Below are positions 54,075 through 63,568 of a stretch of 64,000 nucleotides of DNA, one piece after another. The stretch covers positions 3,038,001-3,102,000 of the forward strand of contig CAXXXS010000001.1 of the NCBI GenBank assembly GCA_963665085.2. The letters run 5' to 3'. Origin of the DNA: G963665085 sp963665085. GTDB lineage: Bacteria; Bacteroidota; Bacteroidia; Bacteroidales; JAAAOM01. The notes under the pieces are model-generated. The model searched no databases. It was not told where the DNA came from and was given only the letters and a program-made list of their open reading frames with translations. Each line of letters begins with the position of its first letter. The first letter of the stretch is position 1. The translations under genes and the position numbers were made by a program.

Positions 54075-54129
54075 CATGGTTTGATTGACTCGATTGCTAG
54101 ACTCTTTGATATAAAACTGACAGAAACAA

Positions 54130-55047
54130 ATGAAAGATTTTTTTAAATATCTAACATCAGAACAGGAAGACATTGATTGGGGTTTATATATCAATGTAGC
54201 AGGCAGATCAAGAATTTCTCCACATACAGCATACCCACTAAGTACGCATCCTTCTGAATATTATTTTACATGGAATACGGGGCGTACATTACAAGAATAT
54301 CAGCTTAATTATATTACAGAGGGAGAAGGTGAATTTGAAGATTCTTCGGGTTCTTATAAAGTAATGCCTGGTTCAATCATTATCATTAAACCAGATCAGT
54401 GGCACAGGTATCATCCAATAAAAGAAAAAGGATGGGTAGAGAACTATATTGGATTTAATGGAGAAATAGCTGCTCATCTGATAGATAATTTTCTTCGTTA
54501 TTGTGAAGGTCCTACAAGCTATATCGGAGTCAAGGAAGTTATTATTGATACTTATGACAGGATTTTTCAGAATTCATTGGATGCAATTCCTGGTCACCAA
54601 CAAATTATTGCTGGATTGATTATGAAACTATTTGGTGATATTGTTTCAACACAGAAACAAAAAGGGAATGAAAATGACTGGGTAGAAAAGAAAATGAATG
54701 AGGTTTGTTTTTTCCTTAGAGAAAATGTAGAAAAAAATATCGATTTTAAAGAAATTGCCTCTGAACATAATTTAGGATATAACTACTTTAGAAAAATATT
54801 TAAAGAATTCACGGGTGTGCCTCCAGCACAGTATCATTTAAATCTTAAAATAAAAAGAGCTAAAGAATTACTGTTGTCAACAAATAAAATTGTTAAACAA
54901 ATCAGTTACGAGTTAGGATTTCAATCAGCTTATTATTTCAGTCGTATTTTTAAGCTAAAAACAGGTTTATCACCGTCTGAAATTCGAAGTGCTAAAAGTG
55001 AACAAGTAAAGGGGAAAAATAGTGATTCACTTTCTAACGTTGCTTAG
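54130..55047 (+). CDS. AraC-family transcriptional regulator
   Basis: A 305-residue regulator with an N-terminal cupin-like sensing domain (about 20-150, QLNYITEGEGEFEDSSGSYKVMPGSIIIIKPDQWHRY) and a C-terminal AraC double helix-turn-helix (about 195-295, IDFKEIASEHNLGYNYFRKIFKEFTG and IVKQISYELGFQSAYYFSRIFKLKTG). AraC proteins with this cupin usually respond to sugars. It diverges from the class II aldolase gene with a 227-bp shared intergenic region, so that gene is its most likely target. A strong terminator follows. Confidence 0.92.
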   Translation: MKDFFKYLTSEQEDIDWGLYINVAGRSRISPHTAYPLSTHPSEYYFTWNTGRTLQEYQLNYITEGEGEFEDSSGSYKVMPGSIIIIKPDQWHRYHPIKEKGWVENYIGFNGEIAAHLIDNFLRYCEGPTSYIGVKEVIIDTYDRIFQNSLDAIPGHQQIIAGLIMKLFGDIVSTQKQKGNENDWVEKKMNEVCFFLRENVEKNIDFKEIASEHNLGYNYFRKIFKEFTGVPPAQYHLNLKIKRAKELLLSTNKIVKQISYELGFQSAYYFSRIFKLKTGLSPSEIRSAKSEQVKGKNSDSLSNVA

Positions 55048-55099
55048 TTGGCTTGATAAAGCCGTTAGTTATTTATGGTGGTTCATACCCTAAGAAGTT

Positions 55100-55135
55100 A
55101 TCGATAAAAACGTGAATTTTATCGATTTTATTTTT
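55100..55135 (+). terminator. Rho-independent terminator after the AraC gene
   Basis: ATCGATAAAA (55100-55109) pairs perfectly with TTTTATCGAT (55117-55126), followed by TTTATTTTT. Confidence 0.85.
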
Positions 55136-55184
55136 AAGACTTGTAAAACTCATTAGTTTTGTGGATTATTCATTACGACTAACT

Positions 55185-55925
55185 ATGCATATTAACCGGC
55201 TTATAACTCTTTTTGTTATTATTTATTTTACATCAATAATAAATACTATAGCAATAAAAGGTCAACCTGTTGAGATAAATTCAATTGATTTCCAGGAAGT
55301 AAACAAATATTTAGAATCATTAAGGGAACCTGATCATGATTTGATAAACGGCAGGGTTTTAATGCCATCAAGATTAACAACCTATGGCCATCCTTATTTA
55401 GGAGAGGATGAATTTGTAAAAGGTTTTGTTACTGTTAATAATAAGAATTTTAATGATGTAGATCTCAAATATGATGTTGTTAATCAAAATGTTGTAGTTG
55501 AGTACACCTACAGGAAAGACTTGAAAAGAGCTATTGTATTGAACAATGAATTTATCCAGGGCTTTACAATAAATAATAAACATTTTGAATACATAGACTT
55601 TCCTGGTGAAGGAAAAAAAATTATGCAAGTGTTACCTGCAAATGCTTTAACTTGCTATTATTATTATTTTAAAACAGCAGAAGAAAAACCTGAGGGCCGA
55701 TACTTGGTTATACAAATACATCCAACCAAGACCCGTAGGTATATTAAACTTCAGGACGATTTTATCCAATATAAATCAAATCGGTCATTTCGTAAGATTT
55801 TCGATGAGAAATATAAAACAGAAATTAAGAAATATCTAAAATCAAGAAGACTAAGCGTAAAAATTATTTCAGATGAAGAGATGAAATTGTTGCTGCAATT
55901 CTGTGATGAGCTTATAACTAACTAA
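55185..55925 (+). CDS. Hypothetical exported protein upstream of a TonB receptor
   Basis: A ~246-residue protein of unrecognised family. The frame opens with GTG at 55161, but ATG at 55185 gives a signal peptide-like start (MHINRLITLFVIIYFTSIINT). The mature part is rich in strands and in Asn/Lys/Tyr, with a LNNEFIQGFTINNKHFEYIDFPGEG block and a basic C-terminal helix (KYLKSRRLSVKIISDEEMKLLLQFCDELI). It lies 13 bp before the TonB receptor gene, so it is co-transcribed and probably acts with it in the periplasm. No function is assigned. Confidence 0.7.
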   Translation: MHINRLITLFVIIYFTSIINTIAIKGQPVEINSIDFQEVNKYLESLREPDHDLINGRVLMPSRLTTYGHPYLGEDEFVKGFVTVNNKNFNDVDLKYDVVNQNVVVEYTYRKDLKRAIVLNNEFIQGFTINNKHFEYIDFPGEGKKIMQVLPANALTCYYYYFKTAEEKPEGRYLVIQIHPTKTRRYIKLQDDFIQYKSNRSFRKIFDEKYKTEIKKYLKSRRLSVKIISDEEMKLLLQFCDELITN

Positions 55926-55938
55926 TAAAAACTGATCT

Positions 55939-58734
55939 ATGCCTGAATTAAGAGCAAAACTAATTCTTATAATTTGTGTTTTTTTCTCTTTTTTTTCTGT
56001 ACATGCCCAGGAAAAAAAGGATGTGGTTTTTTCAGGGACATTTAAAAATATGCCATTTGTGCAATTTGCAAATGAGGTAGAGAATCAAACAGGAATACAT
56101 ATTTATTATCACCCGGATTGGGTAGAAGAGATAACAATAAATGCCGAAGGAGAGGAACTTTCTCTACGAAAAATACTGTCCGAACAATTCGCCACAGCAA
56201 ATATTAAATTTTATATCGATAGTAATCTAAATATTTATTTAACGGGAGGAACAAAAATTATTACTGAACTTCCGGATTACTCTTCAGGTAGTGAAGCTGA
56301 AGGCATAGCTGGTGTTGAAGGTGAAGATGGATTAACAGAAGCTGAACGAAATTATATTACAGGCAGAAAAGCACTTAAAATAGAAACTATTGTTCTTGGA
56401 AATGATGATGGTTCGACAAAAAGAAAGGCTGTTATAACAGGTAAAATAAAAGATGCCGATAATTACGAGCCATTAATTGGTGCGACTGTTTACATCGAAG
56501 ATTTAAAGATTGGTGCCGTTACAGATCTATATGGGCAATTTAGTATTGTTTTAAAGCCAGGAAAATACAATGTTACGTTGAACAGTATGGGGATGAAGGA
56601 GAAAAACATTGTATGGCAGGTTTACTCCAATGCATCAACTGATATAATGATGGAGTCTGGTTTAATTGCTCTTGATGAAGTACAAATATCAGCGAGTAGC
56701 TACCATAATGTGGAAGGTATACAGATGGGCTATGAAAGAGTTTCGTTAAAGAAGATGAAAGAGATACCGGTTGTATTAGGTGAGAAGGATATTATAAAAG
56801 TAGCATTAATGCTTCCGGGAGTTCAGAGTGTTGGGGAAGGTTCTTCGGGTATAAATGTCCGTGGCGGCTCTGCCGATCAAAATATGTTTTACATAAATAA
56901 AGTTCCCGTTTACAATACATCACATTTGTTTGGTTTCTTCACATCCTTTAACCCGGAAATTGTAAATGACTTCACCCTATATAAAAGTAATATTCCTGCA
57001 AATTATGGAGGCAGGCTGTCTTCAATTTTTAATATTTCTTCACGAAACGGAAATAAGCTAAAAACAACAGCTCATGGAGGAATAAGTCCGGTTACTTTAA
57101 ACCTGGCTGTTGAAGGTCCGATAATAAAAGAAAAAGTGAGTTACGCTGTTTCTGCACGGACGACCTATTCAGACTGGATATTAAAAAATGTAAGCGATTA
57201 CGATATAAAACACAGTAAAGCTTCTTTTTATGATTTAACAGCGAATATCCATGGAGAATTAAATGAAAAAAATCAAATGAATGTATTTGGATATTATAGT
57301 TCTGATGATTTTCGTTTTTCTGATAATAACATTTACAATTACTCCAATGCTGGTGCATCTGTAAATCTTAACCATTCTTTCTCTCCTGAGAGCAAAGCAG
57401 ATTTTAGTCTGGCATATTCTAAATATCAATTAGAAAATGTTGATTTGACAAGTCTGGCAGACGAATACTCTCATTCTTATTCAATAGATCATTTAGAGTT
57501 GAGAAGCGATTTTTCATTGTTTAGGTTCGAAAAGCATATGATAGAATATGGTTTAAATTCAATTCTCTATATAAACAATAGAGGAGAAGTAAATCCATAT
57601 GGAACAGAATCATTAAGGACAAAAGTTGTTTTGGGAGAAGAAAAAGCAGTTGAATCAGCAATTTATATTTCAGATAAATATTCAATAACTCCTCGTTTAA
57701 CCCTAAATGGAGGTCTGCGTTATAGTTTTTATAGCATGTTTGGCCCGGCAGAAGTTTGTACATATCCGGAGTCGTCTTCCAAGACCTTGGATAACATTAT
57801 GGATACACTGAGTTATAGTGGGAGTGATATTGTTAAATCCTATTCAGGCCTGGAGCCTCGTGTCTCATTTACTTATTTATTACGAAGAAATAATTCCATA
57901 AAAGCATCGTATAACCGATTGCAACAGTATCTGTTTTTGTTGAGCAATACTTTTGCAATTTCACCGACAGATTATTGGAAAATGGCTGATTACTATCTGA
58001 AACCATCAGTAAGTGACCAGGTCTCGATTGGTTATTATCAGAATTACAATAAAGCTGGGGTAAATATGTCTGTTGAATTATATAGAAAGTGGTCAGACAG
58101 GATACTTGAATTTAAGGATGGTGCAGATTTTTTCTCTTCAGCTCCTATTGAGACCCAGACACTTCAGGGGAAACAAGATGTTAAAGGCGTAGAGTTAATG
58201 GTGAAAAAGACTTCAGGGAAATTCACCGGTTGGATGTCTTATACCTATTCTAAATCAACAATGCTGGTAGATGGAGACAATGCTGAAGACAGGATAAATT
58301 ATGGTCTTGCTTATCCATCAAACTATGATCGTCCCCATTCCTTAAATTTAGCTTCAACATTGCGAAGTAACAGACGTTTAAGTGTTTCCTTAAATATGGT
58401 ATATTATACAGGAAGGCCAACAACCTTTCCAGTAGCAATTTATTATGTGGATGGTCGACAATATATGCAGTATTCGCAACGTAATGAATTCCGTATACCT
58501 GATTATTTCCGAATGGATCTTTCTATAAACCTGGAAGGAAATCTTAGAAATAAAAAGATAGCTCATAGTTTCTGGATGCTTAATTTTTATAACCTGACAG
58601 GAAGAAGCAATGCATATTCTGTATTTTTTACCTCTGACGACGGAAATATAGAATCTTATAAATTATCAATTTTCAACCAACCCATTGTTACCCTTTCTTG
58701 GAACTTCAAATTAGGAAATTATGCTAGTAACTAA
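55939..58734 (+). CDS. TonB-dependent receptor with STN and carboxypeptidase-like domains
   Basis: A 931-residue outer-membrane receptor with signal peptide (ending VHAQ), STN domain (about 30-92), spacer, carboxypeptidase-like regulatory domain (about 170-245, AVITGKIKDADNYEPLIGATVYIEDLK), plug domain (about 265-390, GINVRGGSADQNMFYINKVPVYN) and a barrel ending PIVTLSWNFKLGNYASN. It is shorter than SusC proteins and lacks a SusD partner; DUF4249 follows. STN domains normally contact FecR anti-sigma factors, but no ECF/FecR pair is adjacent. The substrate is unknown. Confidence 0.92.
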   Translation: MPELRAKLILIICVFFSFFSVHAQEKKDVVFSGTFKNMPFVQFANEVENQTGIHIYYHPDWVEEITINAEGEELSLRKILSEQFATANIKFYIDSNLNIYLTGGTKIITELPDYSSGSEAEGIAGVEGEDGLTEAERNYITGRKALKIETIVLGNDDGSTKRKAVITGKIKDADNYEPLIGATVYIEDLKIGAVTDLYGQFSIVLKPGKYNVTLNSMGMKEKNIVWQVYSNASTDIMMESGLIALDEVQISASSYHNVEGIQMGYERVSLKKMKEIPVVLGEKDIIKVALMLPGVQSVGEGSSGINVRGGSADQNMFYINKVPVYNTSHLFGFFTSFNPEIVNDFTLYKSNIPANYGGRLSSIFNISSRNGNKLKTTAHGGISPVTLNLAVEGPIIKEKVSYAVSARTTYSDWILKNVSDYDIKHSKASFYDLTANIHGELNEKNQMNVFGYYSSDDFRFSDNNIYNYSNAGASVNLNHSFSPESKADFSLAYSKYQLENVDLTSLADEYSHSYSIDHLELRSDFSLFRFEKHMIEYGLNSILYINNRGEVNPYGTESLRTKVVLGEEKAVESAIYISDKYSITPRLTLNGGLRYSFYSMFGPAEVCTYPESSSKTLDNIMDTLSYSGSDIVKSYSGLEPRVSFTYLLRRNNSIKASYNRLQQYLFLLSNTFAISPTDYWKMADYYLKPSVSDQVSIGYYQNYNKAGVNMSVELYRKWSDRILEFKDGADFFSSAPIETQTLQGKQDVKGVELMVKKTSGKFTGWMSYTYSKSTMLVDGDNAEDRINYGLAYPSNYDRPHSLNLASTLRSNRRLSVSLNMVYYTGRPTTFPVAIYYVDGRQYMQYSQRNEFRIPDYFRMDLSINLEGNLRNKKIAHSFWMLNFYNLTGRSNAYSVFFTSDDGNIESYKLSIFNQPIVTLSWNFKLGNYASN

Positions 58735-59893
58735 CTCAGCGAATAGTAATACTTCAAAAAATAAAAGAAACAAGAGTTACTTATTGTTTTTTTCTCTTGT
58801 GATAATATTCGTTACATGTGTAGAACCATTTAACCCGGATATAGATAAGTATGAGAGTTCGATGGTTATTGTTGGCGAAATAATAGAAACTGATAGTATA
58901 CAAAAAGTAGAAGTTTCTACATCGTCAAATTATAACGATAGGGATTGGTTACCGGTTACAGGCTGTGTAGTCTATGTTGAGGATGATAATGGCAATGTTT
59001 TTAATTATGAAGAATCAGAAGATGGGATATATACCTGTCATATCGAAGAACAATACATCCAGGTTGGAGTAAGTTATCGGTTGGTTGTAAATACCAGTGA
59101 TGGAGATGTATATTCTTCAGAGTATGACAAGATGGTTGAATGTCCGGATATTGATTCGCTTTATTATGCTATTGAAGAAGATGTTGTTGGAGTAGAAGAG
59201 CAGGAAGTTGTTCAAGGGGCACAATTCTATGTAAATGTAAAGAGAGAGGGGGAGCAGGCAAGATATTGTCGTTGGTCAATGGTAGAAACATGGATGTATA
59301 AGGCTTATTATGAGAATAATGCCATGCTTAATAATGAAGTGATAACCATGTTTGATGAATCTGTGTTTGTTCCAATTTGTTATATGACTGAAAAGGTGAC
59401 AACCGTTCATACAGCACAAATAGAGACGCAATTAAAACCCGTAGAGATTAATTATGTATCGAATCAGACTCCGCGTTTATATTATAAGTACAGTTTACTT
59501 GTCAGGCAATTTGGTATTAGCGAAGGAGCATATACATTTTGGAGTGCCTTGAAGTCACAATTTGAAGATGCTGGGGATCTTTATGAAGCTCAACCGCAAA
59601 GTATAATTTCAAATATTAAAAATGAGAATGATGAAGATGAAATCGTTCTTGGATACTTTAACACAGCAACAGTAAAAGAGAAAAGAATTTTTGCGAAAAG
59701 AGATTGGACAATCTATGTGGTTGATTACTGTGATTACGAAGTTTTACCTGACGATCATTCAGAGTGGCCTACCTCGGCTTATCTCTATGTTGATACATAT
59801 TCACCTGATATTATTATGTCGCAGGATAGTGCTTGTTTTGACTGCACTGCCCGTGGAGGTACATCTGTAGCACCTGATTTTTGGGAGGATTAA
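58721..59893 (+). CDS. DUF4249-family lipoprotein
   Basis: A 390-residue DUF4249 protein with a lipobox-like FVTCVEPF. Typical features are the N-terminal VIVGEIIETDSIQKVEVSTSS block and VEDDNGNVFNYEESEDGIYTCH, followed by a C-terminal domain with paired cysteines. It overlaps the receptor gene by 14 bp, so translation is coupled. DUF4249 proteins recurrently accompany TonB receptors and are thought to be receptor-associated surface lipoproteins, analogous to SusD; ligand unknown. Confidence 0.88.
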   Translation: MLVTNSANSNTSKNKRNKSYLLFFSLVIIFVTCVEPFNPDIDKYESSMVIVGEIIETDSIQKVEVSTSSNYNDRDWLPVTGCVVYVEDDNGNVFNYEESEDGIYTCHIEEQYIQVGVSYRLVVNTSDGDVYSSEYDKMVECPDIDSLYYAIEEDVVGVEEQEVVQGAQFYVNVKREGEQARYCRWSMVETWMYKAYYENNAMLNNEVITMFDESVFVPICYMTEKVTTVHTAQIETQLKPVEINYVSNQTPRLYYKYSLLVRQFGISEGAYTFWSALKSQFEDAGDLYEAQPQSIISNIKNENDEDEIVLGYFNTATVKEKRIFAKRDWTIYVVDYCDYEVLPDDHSEWPTSAYLYVDTYSPDIIMSQDSACFDCTARGGTSVAPDFWED

Positions 59894-59897
59894 TTTT

Positions 59898-61658
59898 ATG
59901 AAAGAAAATAAAAAAAACAAACAAGGATTACGTTGGAAGCTTAAAATACAAATGGTTTTCATCTTTTCTCTTTTAGCAACTTTTATAAATGTAAAGGCCT
60001 TCACGACTTTTGAAAATAACACACCAATTATTGTTGGGGAACATATTCAATTATTAACCGATCGGAATATGTATGCAGTACAAGAGGTTATTTATTTTGA
60101 TGCATTTTATACAAAGGAAAAGAGTCTGGGGGAAATAGAATGGAGTAAAGTATTATATGTGGAACTACTAAATCAAAATGGACAAGTAGAACTCCAACAA
60201 AAATTACCGTTGAACGAAAAGGGGACTTTTGGGTCGCTTGAAATTCCAGGAGATCTTATTACGGGCAATTATTTTTTAAGAGCGTATACCAAATGGATGT
60301 CTAATTTCGGTCCTGAAGCTTTTTCCTATGCAAAAATTATTGTAATTAATCCATTTGAAGAACAGGTTGTAACTCCTCAAAGTGCGAAAGAGAATATTGA
60401 GTTAAATAATCAGGCTAATTATAAATATTCTAACGAATTCACTGTAAATACCAATAAATCAAGTTACAAAAAAAGAGAGAAGGTGATTCTGGAAATAAAT
60501 CTGGATAAATATCCGTTGAATGAATCAAATTTTGTTGTCTCTGTAGTGAAATCCAATACATTGGATAGTTTGTATATGGCGGGAACAATCAGTACAAAAA
60601 TACCAACATCTCCACAGGCCTTGAATAATATTACAAATATGCCGGAAAATAGGGGTTTGAGTTTTTCCGGGACAATGAATGATATAGATGGAATGCCCGT
60701 AAAAAAAGGGATGACCGTTAACCTTTCAATTGTAGGGGATAATCCTTATTTTGATCAAACCTTAACAACTGAGGAAGGGAAGTTTGAATTCACGTTACCA
60801 AAACAAAAAGGGGAATTAAACTTATTTTTATGCCCTGCAGGGAATGAAGAGACTGACGTGTCTTTTAAAGTAAATAATGGATTTGTAAATTATCATTATC
60901 CATTATCAACAGAAGAATTTAATTTGACAAAGAAACAAAAGCAGCAGGCAGAAGAGTTAGCAATAAATAGTCAGATTCTTGCCACTTATCCTTTAAAAAA
61001 TATCTCTAAAGAAAGTGAAGATAGCAGTAAGACAAGTGAAATGCCTGTCTATTTTTACGGAAAGCCCGAAGATAGATTGTTTCTAGATGAATATATAGTT
61101 TTACCTAACCTGGGAGAAGTGTTTTTTGAGTTAATACCCGATGTGTTGTTACTTAAAAAGAAAAAGATTAGCTATCTGGAAGTTGTAAATGGAAATTACT
61201 GGTCATCATCCATGCCAATGGTTTTACTGGATCATATACCGATTTATGATTTATCAACGATCCTGGGAATCCACTCCCAACGATTTAAGTTTATTGATGT
61301 AGTAAATACAAATTATTTAAAAGGGGAGATGTTGTATGCAGGCATCATTAGTATATTCAGTAAAAATAATGATATAGCTGGTGCTGAACTTCCTAAAGGA
61401 GGGGCCTTTTTTAGCTATAAATCGTTCAACGAACAGAAACAAAATTCTATTACAGGATTAACCCAATCCGAAAAGAATATTCCCGATCTAAGAAACTGTT
61501 TGTACTGGAATCCGGAATTTCAGGTACCATCCAATCAGAAAGGACAAATAGAGTTTTATACCTCTGATAATACAGGGGAATATACAATTCTAATTAGAAA
61601 AACAGACGAAACCGGAAATTTTCTGGAACTTAATTCTTGTAAGTTTTTGGTGGAATAA
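59898..61658 (+). CDS. Exported MG2/macroglobulin-like domain protein
   Basis: A 586-residue exported protein (hydrophobic segment about 18-35, ending NVKA). The N-terminal part resembles MG2-type macroglobulin domains (HIQLLTDRNMYAVQEVIYFDAFYT ... ITGNYFLRAYTKWMSN). A second Ig-like unit occupies about 170-320 (NKSSYKKREKVILEINLDKYPLNESNFVVSVVKS) and a carboxypeptidase-like stretch follows (GTMNDIDGMPVKKGMTVNLS). The C-terminal third contains plug-like SSSMPMVLLDHIPIYD, also seen in Bacteroidota surface proteins of this type. It starts 4 bp after the DUF4249 gene. A role with the receptor is inferred. Confidence 0.72.
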   Translation: MKENKKNKQGLRWKLKIQMVFIFSLLATFINVKAFTTFENNTPIIVGEHIQLLTDRNMYAVQEVIYFDAFYTKEKSLGEIEWSKVLYVELLNQNGQVELQQKLPLNEKGTFGSLEIPGDLITGNYFLRAYTKWMSNFGPEAFSYAKIIVINPFEEQVVTPQSAKENIELNNQANYKYSNEFTVNTNKSSYKKREKVILEINLDKYPLNESNFVVSVVKSNTLDSLYMAGTISTKIPTSPQALNNITNMPENRGLSFSGTMNDIDGMPVKKGMTVNLSIVGDNPYFDQTLTTEEGKFEFTLPKQKGELNLFLCPAGNEETDVSFKVNNGFVNYHYPLSTEEFNLTKKQKQQAEELAINSQILATYPLKNISKESEDSSKTSEMPVYFYGKPEDRLFLDEYIVLPNLGEVFFELIPDVLLLKKKKISYLEVVNGNYWSSSMPMVLLDHIPIYDLSTILGIHSQRFKFIDVVNTNYLKGEMLYAGIISIFSKNNDIAGAELPKGGAFFSYKSFNEQKQNSITGLTQSEKNIPDLRNCLYWNPEFQVPSNQKGQIEFYTSDNTGEYTILIRKTDETGNFLELNSCKFLVE

Positions 61659-61679
61659 AGCAATCATCAGATTACAGGT

Positions 61680-61707
61680 TGAATATAAGCAATTTTATAT
61701 TCATTTT
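61680..61707 (+). terminator. Weak terminator after the receptor cluster
   Basis: TGAATATAA (61680-61688) pairs perfectly with TTATATTCA (61695-61703), followed by TTTT. The stem is AT-only, so efficiency is doubtful. Confidence 0.5.
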
Positions 61708-61735
61708 CGTCTAAAACTTATTTGATTTGCATTTA

Positions 61736-62446
61736 ATGAAAAGCAGTAAGAAAGATTTAGAGCAAAGAGGTTATTTGGAGGAAGATCTGGAAATAAAATT
61801 TCAGGATTTATCGATTAAAGAAAAATATAAATTGCTTGAAAGCGATATCCCAAAGGAACGATCGCAGGGAGCAAGATTACTTTCACAAGAGCGCAGTTTT
61901 GTTTCAGATAGACTAATCAGGGCGTTAAAAATTGAGAAGAAGCTATATTCTAAAATAGAGATATGTAAAGCATTAGAAGCGCATAAGAATGATTCAATAC
62001 CTTTATTAATACAAGAACTCGGGAGAATAGGCTCAAACCAGCATGTTCATATTCCCGATAAAGAATTTAAAAAAGATAGCTACCCTCTTCCGCGGGATAT
62101 AGCAGCAAGAACACTTGCAAGTATTGGTAAACCTGCATTAGAGAGATTGTTGTTAGTTCTTGAAAATGGTTTTGAGAATCAAGTAAGTGAAGCAATAGAT
62201 GCTGTTGGGTTTATCTGTTATTATGATTATCAACCCAATGTTTTTGAAAAACTTGCAAATTGTTATTTAAAATATTCGAACAATGAACTAATCAGATGGA
62301 AACTTATTCGTGCGATGAGTGGAATACCGGAAAGCCTGGCGTTTTTGGAGGAAAAGATTGATTCTTGCCAAAACAAAATGCTAAAAAGCGAAATAAGCAG
62401 AAGCATCCGGTTAATTAGAAAAAGAAATTCGATGTCGTTAGGTTAA
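61736..62446 (+). CDS. HEAT-repeat-like protein
   Basis: A ~236-residue soluble, helix-rich protein without signal peptide. The frame opens at a TTG (61727), but ATG at 61736 is preferred. Helix pairs such as KYKLLESDIPKERSQGARLL, KIEICKALEAHKNDSIPLLIQELG and PRDIAARTLASIGKPALERLLLVLENG are HEAT-like. Such proteins are usually protein-interaction scaffolds. No partner is evident. The 41-bp repeat array begins within about 65 bp of its stop codon. Confidence 0.72.
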   Translation: MKSSKKDLEQRGYLEEDLEIKFQDLSIKEKYKLLESDIPKERSQGARLLSQERSFVSDRLIRALKIEKKLYSKIEICKALEAHKNDSIPLLIQELGRIGSNQHVHIPDKEFKKDSYPLPRDIAARTLASIGKPALERLLLVLENGFENQVSEAIDAVGFICYYDYQPNVFEKLANCYLKYSNNELIRWKLIRAMSGIPESLAFLEEKIDSCQNKMLKSEISRSIRLIRKRNSMSLG

Positions 62447-63015
62447 GAAACAAGGTTCTAACTACATTCGACCTGACCGTCATTTTAAAGGAAAATTTAT
62501 TTTTTCTCCTGTCCCGTACGTTTCTGATGAGGAAAATCTTCTGCCTAGACAAATCCGTATAATTTTGTTGAGGCAGACGGCTGGCTTCAACTAATCCGTA
62601 TGATTCCGACAAGGAAAATGGCTAGCCTCGACTAATCCGTGTGATTCTAACGAGGAAAATGGCTAGCTTCGACTAATCCGCACGATTTTGTTAAGGAAAA
62701 ACGCTGGCTTTGATAAATCCACGCGATTCTGACCCGGCAGAAGACTGGAGTAGACAAATCCGTGTGATTCTGACAAGGAAAATGGCTAGCGTTAGTCAAT
62801 CCGTACGATTTACTGGAGGCAGAAGACTGGCCGATGAAAATCTGGGATTTTTGGAGGGATTTTTGGATTTTAAGACAGTACCTTGCGCCATATGGATACC
62901 ATTATTCCAATTTTCCAATATATAATTTGAGTTAAATCAATTTTTCTAGTCGTATAAAATATTGCCATGTGTATTAGGAAAAGTTGTTCCTTTGATTTTT
63001 TTTTGTTTATAATAG
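62447..63015. other. 569-bp intergenic region dominated by tandem repeats
   Basis: Apart from the 41-bp repeat array, the interval contains a short promoter-like A/T stretch before the GNAT gene. A 71-codon frame (62710-62925) reads through the repeats but changes frame register with each 41-bp unit, so it is treated as spurious. Confidence 0.6.
62470..62862. repeat. 41-bp tandem repeat array with internal palindromes
   Basis: Eight clear units of exactly 41 bp start at 62511, 62552, 62593, 62634, 62675, 62716, 62757 and 62798. A degenerate unit precedes them (62470) and a partial one follows (62839). The consensus opens AATCCGTACGATT, close to a palindrome, and contains AAGGAAAATGGCTAGC with the palindrome GCTAGC. 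Units vary in a modular way, some with GGCAGAAGACTGG in place of GGAAAATGGCTAGC. Because 41 is not a multiple of three, the array is not protein-coding. Confidence 0.9.
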
Positions 63016-63546
63016 ATGGAAAACAAAAATTTAACTGGTTTTAATATGATAAAATTACGACAGCTGGAAATTGATGATAAAACCAAGTTGGCAGAACTTG
63101 CAGACAATATAAAGATATGGCAGAACCTACGAGACTATTTCCCTCATCCATATAAAATTAGTGATGCTGAATTTTTTATTAATTTGACAAAAGATGAAGA
63201 TCCAAAACAAAATTTTGGCATCGAATATCAGGGAGAATTATGTGGTGTAATTGGAATAATCCTTCAAAAAGATGTTTACAGAAAATCAGCAGAGATAGGT
63301 TATTGGTTAGGAGAACAGTTCTGGGGTAAAGGTATTGTTTCAAAAGCTGTTGGGTTAATTGTTACGTATGGATTTAAAGACTTGCAACTTGAGAGAATAT
63401 ATTCCGCAGTATTTGAAAATAATATAGCCTCTATGAAAGTTTTAGAAAAAAATGGATTTCAAAAAGAGGGGATTTTTAAGAAAGCTGTTTTTAAAGAAGG
63501 AAAATTAATGGATGAACACCGATATTATCTGCTAAAAGAAAAATAA
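63016..63546 (+). CDS. GNAT-family N-acetyltransferase (RimJ/RimL-type)
   Basis: A 176-residue acetyltransferase with the GNAT fold: IKLRQLEIDDKTKLAELADN at the start, EIGYWLGEQFWGKGIVSKAVGLIV (acetyl-CoA-binding region with the Q/RxxGxG/A-type turn) and YSAVFENNIASMKVLEKNGFQKEG at the end. It resembles RimJ/RimL-type enzymes that acetylate ribosomal-protein or other N-termini, but many homologues have unknown substrates. ATG at 63046 (MIKLRQL) is an alternative start. Cytoplasmic. Confidence 0.88.
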   Translation: MENKNLTGFNMIKLRQLEIDDKTKLAELADNIKIWQNLRDYFPHPYKISDAEFFINLTKDEDPKQNFGIEYQGELCGVIGIILQKDVYRKSAEIGYWLGEQFWGKGIVSKAVGLIVTYGFKDLQLERIYSAVFENNIASMKVLEKNGFQKEGIFKKAVFKEGKLMDEHRYYLLKEK

Positions 63547-63568
63547 AGAATTAACCTTCAGACGAGAT

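Noticed and set aside
62470..62862. CRISPR array
   Set aside because: All 41 bp of each unit vary moderately and there are no constant repeats separated by unique spacers; no cas genes are present.
62710..62925. 71-codon ORF inside the tandem repeats
   Set aside because: The 41-bp period shifts the reading frame in each unit, and the predicted peptide has no recognisable domain.
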